From contig NZ_FOQV01000002.1 in the NCBI RefSeq assembly GCF_900113835.1, forward strand, positions 434,001 to 498,000: 64,000 nt of DNA. The letters run 5' to 3'. Made by a program: the position numbers and the translations under genes. This document shows positions 61,841 to 64,000 of this stretch, piece by piece. The notes below the pieces were generated by a model. That model searched no databases. It saw only the letters and a program-made list of their open reading frames with translations, and was not told the origin of the DNA. Position 1 is the first letter of the stretch. The number at the start of each line of letters is the position of its first letter. This stretch comes from Allobosea sp. OK403 (GTDB taxonomy: Bacteria > Pseudomonadota > Alphaproteobacteria > Rhizobiales > Beijerinckiaceae).

Positions 61841-62488
61841 ATGTCGGTGACTCACCTCGAAGCCCAGAAGCGCGCCTATGCGGCCTGGGCCAAGTTCTAC
61901 GACAAGGTCTATCTGCGCATGCTGGCCCGCCCGCAGCGCGAGGCCGTCGCGGCGGCTTGCGCCTGCGGCCCCGACATTCTGGAGATCGGCGTCGGCACCG
62001 GGCTGACCCTGCCCTATTTCACCCAAGGCACGCGCGTGCTCGGGGCCGATCTCTCGCTCGACATGCTCAAGGTCGCCAACCGCAAGGTCGCGAGCCAAGG
62101 GCTTGCCCATGTCCGCGGGCTGATGGTGATGGACGCCTGCCGCCTGGGCTTTGAGGCCGAGCGCTTCGACGCCGTGACCGCGCAATTCGTGATCACGCTC
62201 GTGCCCGACCCCGAGCAGGCCCTGGCAGAGATGGACCGCGTGCTGAAGCCCGGGGGCGAGATCGTGATCTCGAGCCGCCTCGTCGACGATGGCGGCCTGC
62301 TCGCGCCATTCTGGGCGGCGCTCGCCCCCCTCGCCAAGGCAATCGGCTGGAGCACGGATTTCAAGGTCAGCCGCCTGACCGACTGGGCGGCGCGTACTGG
62401 ACGTTACGAGACCGTCCATGTCGGCCGCGGCTATTTCAAGGTCGTCCGCCTGCGCAAGACGGCGTCGAATCAAGCCGCCCCGGCCTGA
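61841..62488 (+). CDS. Class I SAM-dependent methyltransferase (PmtA-like)
   Basis: 215 residues. Motif I ILEIGVGTGLTLPYF (46-60), GADLSLDMLKVANRK, ALAEMDRVLKPGGEIVISSR (motifs post II-III). The sequence is like Rhodobacter-type phosphatidylethanolamine N-methyltransferase PmtA and ubiquinone/menaquinone methyltransferases. Phospholipid methylation is likely but not proven. It starts 55 bases after mnmA. Confidence 0.82.
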   Translation: MSVTHLEAQKRAYAAWAKFYDKVYLRMLARPQREAVAAACACGPDILEIGVGTGLTLPYFTQGTRVLGADLSLDMLKVANRKVASQGLAHVRGLMVMDACRLGFEAERFDAVTAQFVITLVPDPEQALAEMDRVLKPGGEIVISSRLVDDGGLLAPFWAALAPLAKAIGWSTDFKVSRLTDWAARTGRYETVHVGRGYFKVVRLRKTASNQAAPA

Positions 62489-62537
62489 TATGCTTCCCGC
62501 CCGGCAGGCGCCATGCCTGCCGGGCGGGAAGAGTACT

Positions 62538-62894
62538 TCAGTAACGCCGGTCAGCCGGGCGCGGCGCGGCCTCGAAGCCGAAGCACCCCGCCTGCGCGGG
62601 GTCGCCGCCCCGATCTGAGATGGCTTGGCAGGAGCGCAGGCGCGCGCACATGTCGGCGACCACCGTATAGCCGTTGCCGAACGTACCCGAGGGCTGCTTG
62701 TAGGCGCAGGCGGTCTGCCAGGCGGACCACTCGGCGGCGGCGGCAGGAGCACTCGGCATGGCGCCGAACGCGGCGACGCCAAGAGCGATAGCCGCCACGG
62801 TGTGGGCGATACGCGGCCTGGCGATACGCGGCCTAATATGCGTCAAAAGGGACTGCGCAAACGAAACAGGAAAGGATGAAATGAGCGTTGCCAT
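62538..62894 (-). CDS. Small secreted protein of unknown function
   Basis: 118 residues from MATLISSFPVSF. An extended signal region (HTVAAIALGVAAFGAMPSAPAAAA) is followed by a short mature domain with four Cys (CAYKQ, MCARL, SCQA, GCFGF) that could form two disulfides. A duplicated RPRIARPRIA precedes the hydrophobic core. The family is not recognised. An alternative start 18 codons upstream (62948) adds a basic stretch. Confidence 0.6.
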   Translation of the reverse strand: MATLISSFPVSFAQSLLTHIRPRIARPRIAHTVAAIALGVAAFGAMPSAPAAAAEWSAWQTACAYKQPSGTFGNGYTVVADMCARLRSCQAISDRGGDPAQAGCFGFEAAPRPADRRY

Positions 62895-63118
62895 CAAAAG
62901 CGGCCTCCGAAATGACCGGCTGCGCAGCGGTGCGATGGCGGCGATCATCGTCGGCCATTCCCGCAGCGGCCCCTGACGCCGGTCTGGCTATCAGCTAAGC
63001 CGTCGCATCCGGGCTTCAAGACTGCTTCGATGCAATGAACGCATGGCAAACCTACAATACCCGCCGCAAAGAGCGTAATGCGCATGTCATATGATTATAT
63101 CCCATGCCGTCCGGAGGC

Positions 63119-63148
63119 TTGACGGCATCACCCTTCGCCCCCTATACG
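63119..63148 (+). promoter_or_regulatory. Promoter of tRNA-Met
   Basis: TTGACG and TATACG are separated by 18 bases, ending 44 bases before the tRNA. This is a strong housekeeping-type promoter for a stable RNA gene. The remainder of the 62895-63192 gap shows no gene. Confidence 0.5.
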
Positions 63149-63192
63149 CGCCCTCACAAAGGCACGCCGTCAGCGGCGAGCCCTAGTCTCGG

Positions 63193-63269
63193 GGCGGGGT
63201 AGCTCAGCTGGTTAGAGCAGCGGAATCATAATCCGCGTGTCGGGGGTTCGAGTCCCTCTCCCGCTACCA
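63193..63269 (+). tRNA. tRNA-Met (anticodon CAT)
   Basis: 77 bases folding as a full cloverleaf with encoded CCA: acceptor GGCGGGG/TCCCGCT (terminal G-U pairs), D arm GCTCAGCTGGTTAGAGC, anticodon arm GCGGA-ATCATAA-TCCGC and T arm GGGGGTTCGAGTCCCTC. G1 pairs with position 72, so this is the elongator rather than the initiator. CAT could also be tRNA-Ile2 if C34 were lysidinylated, but the body is methionine-like. Confidence 0.95.
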
Positions 63270-63270
63270 C

Positions 63271-63460
63271 CTAACCCCCCAGGATTTGACCTGTGGGGAA
63301 GTGGTTTCCTCCGATTAGTTTTGTCAGCTGGCCCTCGATCGTGAATCTGGGCCGCTCGCCGGCCGCCGCCGGCATGACGATGATCCTGTCGATCTGGCTT
63401 TGCAGCCACCAACGCGCCTGCTGACGACCTCGGGTTCTGCGGGCGCAAAGATGGCGGCGA
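63271..63460 (-). pseudogene. Possible recombinase C-terminal relic next to tRNA-Met
   Basis: A minus-strand frame ending at 63271 reads WLQSQIDRIIVMPAAAGE, then RFTIEGQLTKLIGG. This resembles the LIDRIVLTP...IELEGDLA ending of serine recombinases of the resolvase/invertase type. No upstream domain is found, and the reading upstream of the match is Arg-rich and unlike the family. It abuts the 3' end of the tRNA, a usual integration site. Confidence 0.35.
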
Positions 63461-63467
63461 TCGATGC

Positions 63468-63875
63468 TTAAGCCGTCGGCGCGCGTTCATCTGCCAAGTC
63501 AAGGCGCCTAGCATCGAGACGGCACATTTCCTCGCCGGAGAAGGCGCGCGAGCGCGTCAGAAAGCGCTGCTCTGTGCCGTTCTCAAGCGAGAACATGCCA
63601 CCCCGCCCCTTCACCACATCGATGATCAGTTGGGTATGCCGCCAGACTGCGAATTGCGATCCGCTGATATAGACCGGAGCGCCGCCCACCTCTCCGAGCT
63701 TCACGTCATGGTCGCCGATGATGAACTCGTGCTGCGGGTAGCACATCGGTGAGGAGCCGTCGCAGCAGCCACCGGATTGATGGAACAGCACAGGGCCGTT
63801 TTCCGCCTGCAGCCTCGCGATCAGGTCGAGCGCTGCGGGCGTGGCCGAAACCTGCTCGATCGCATGCTGGCTCAT
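63468..63875 (-). CDS. DUF779 domain protein
   Basis: 135 residues from MSQHAIEQVSAT with AGGAGG upstream. LFHQSGGCCDGSSPMCYP (three Cys), GDHDVKLGEVGGAPVYISGSQF and HTQLIIDVVKGRGG are the DUF779 signature. These proteins are usually encoded beside aldehyde or alcohol dehydrogenases and may bind metal through the Cys cluster. The expected dehydrogenase would lie beyond the right edge of the window. Nothing firm is seen in the last 85 bases. Confidence 0.88.
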   Translation of the reverse strand: MSQHAIEQVSATPAALDLIARLQAENGPVLFHQSGGCCDGSSPMCYPQHEFIIGDHDVKLGEVGGAPVYISGSQFAVWRHTQLIIDVVKGRGGMFSLENGTEQRFLTRSRAFSGEEMCRLDARRLDLADERAPTA

Positions 63876-64000
63876 GTCGAAGCCTCCTGCATCTGGAGCC
63901 GCAGCCGGCATCATCTTGCCGTGACGGATCGCGAAGGCCCGGCACGATGTATTGGCGACGGGCGCCCGCGATCGTGCCGGGAAGTGGCCCTGGTTCAGGC

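Overview
The window is GC-rich (mostly 65-70% by eye) and reads as chromosome of an alphaproteobacterium of the order Hyphomicrobiales (Rhizobiales), perhaps Bosea-like. The evidence is a CtrA/ChpT/SciP cell-cycle circuit, a Caulobacter-type fliF-fliG-fliH-fliN-flbD operon, a DUF1134 (EipA-like) envelope protein, and dense palindromic intergenic repeats. Genus is inferred from overall flavour only.

Layout. 1-11.7 kb: end of a DUF4159/amidotransferase-like membrane operon, then mostly single metabolic genes (acetyltransferase, Nudix hydrolase, metallophosphoesterase, SDR, ABC-F ATPase, acyltransferase, glucokinase plus hydroxypyruvate isomerase-like protein). 11.9-15.5 kb: a minus-strand operon of opgH (osmoregulated periplasmic glucan synthesis), an FkbM methyltransferase and a secreted protein of unknown function. 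15.6-23.5 kb: a plus-strand run of MDR dehydrogenase, a PTPS-like protein with altered active-site residues, GT4 glycosyltransferase, SAM methyltransferase, then (after an opposing cytochrome b561) a RibA-type GTP cyclohydrolase II and a YfhO-like membrane protein. This looks like an uncharacterised small-molecule pathway. 23.5-24.5 kb: an AT-rich island and a scar in which the 3' ends of two neighbouring genes are fused, the signature of a tandem duplication. 24.5-31.8 kb: MFS pump, HAD phosphatase, PfkB sugar kinase, coiled-coil membrane protein, EipA-like protein, YHS protein, CysQ.

31.9-60.4 kb is a signalling and motility region: chpT, then cheA-cheW-cheY-cheB-cheR, ctrA, fliI, fliJ, flhA, the fliFGHN-flbD operon, sciP, and fliK-flgD. 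Unrelated transport and acetyltransferase genes are interspersed. CtrA-like sites (TTAA-N7-CTAA type) precede fliF and sciP, a weaker one precedes flhA, and a sigma-54 promoter precedes fliK. The sequence therefore suggests a hierarchy in which ChpT phosphorylates CtrA, CtrA drives fliF/flbD and sciP, SciP feeds back on CtrA, and FlbD with sigma-54 drives late genes. Two paralogous small exported Arg/Tyr- or Arg/His-rich proteins flank an MFS gene at 50.1-52.4 kb.

60.6-64 kb: mnmA, a methyltransferase, a small secreted protein, tRNA-Met(CAT) with a visible promoter, a possible recombinase relic immediately downstream, and a DUF779 protein.

At least two families of composite palindromic repeats (about 100-125 bp) are spread through the window, usually starting within a few bases of stop codons. 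In three places a repeat lies in frame upstream of a gene and produces a false N-terminal extension, so the starts given here exclude it.
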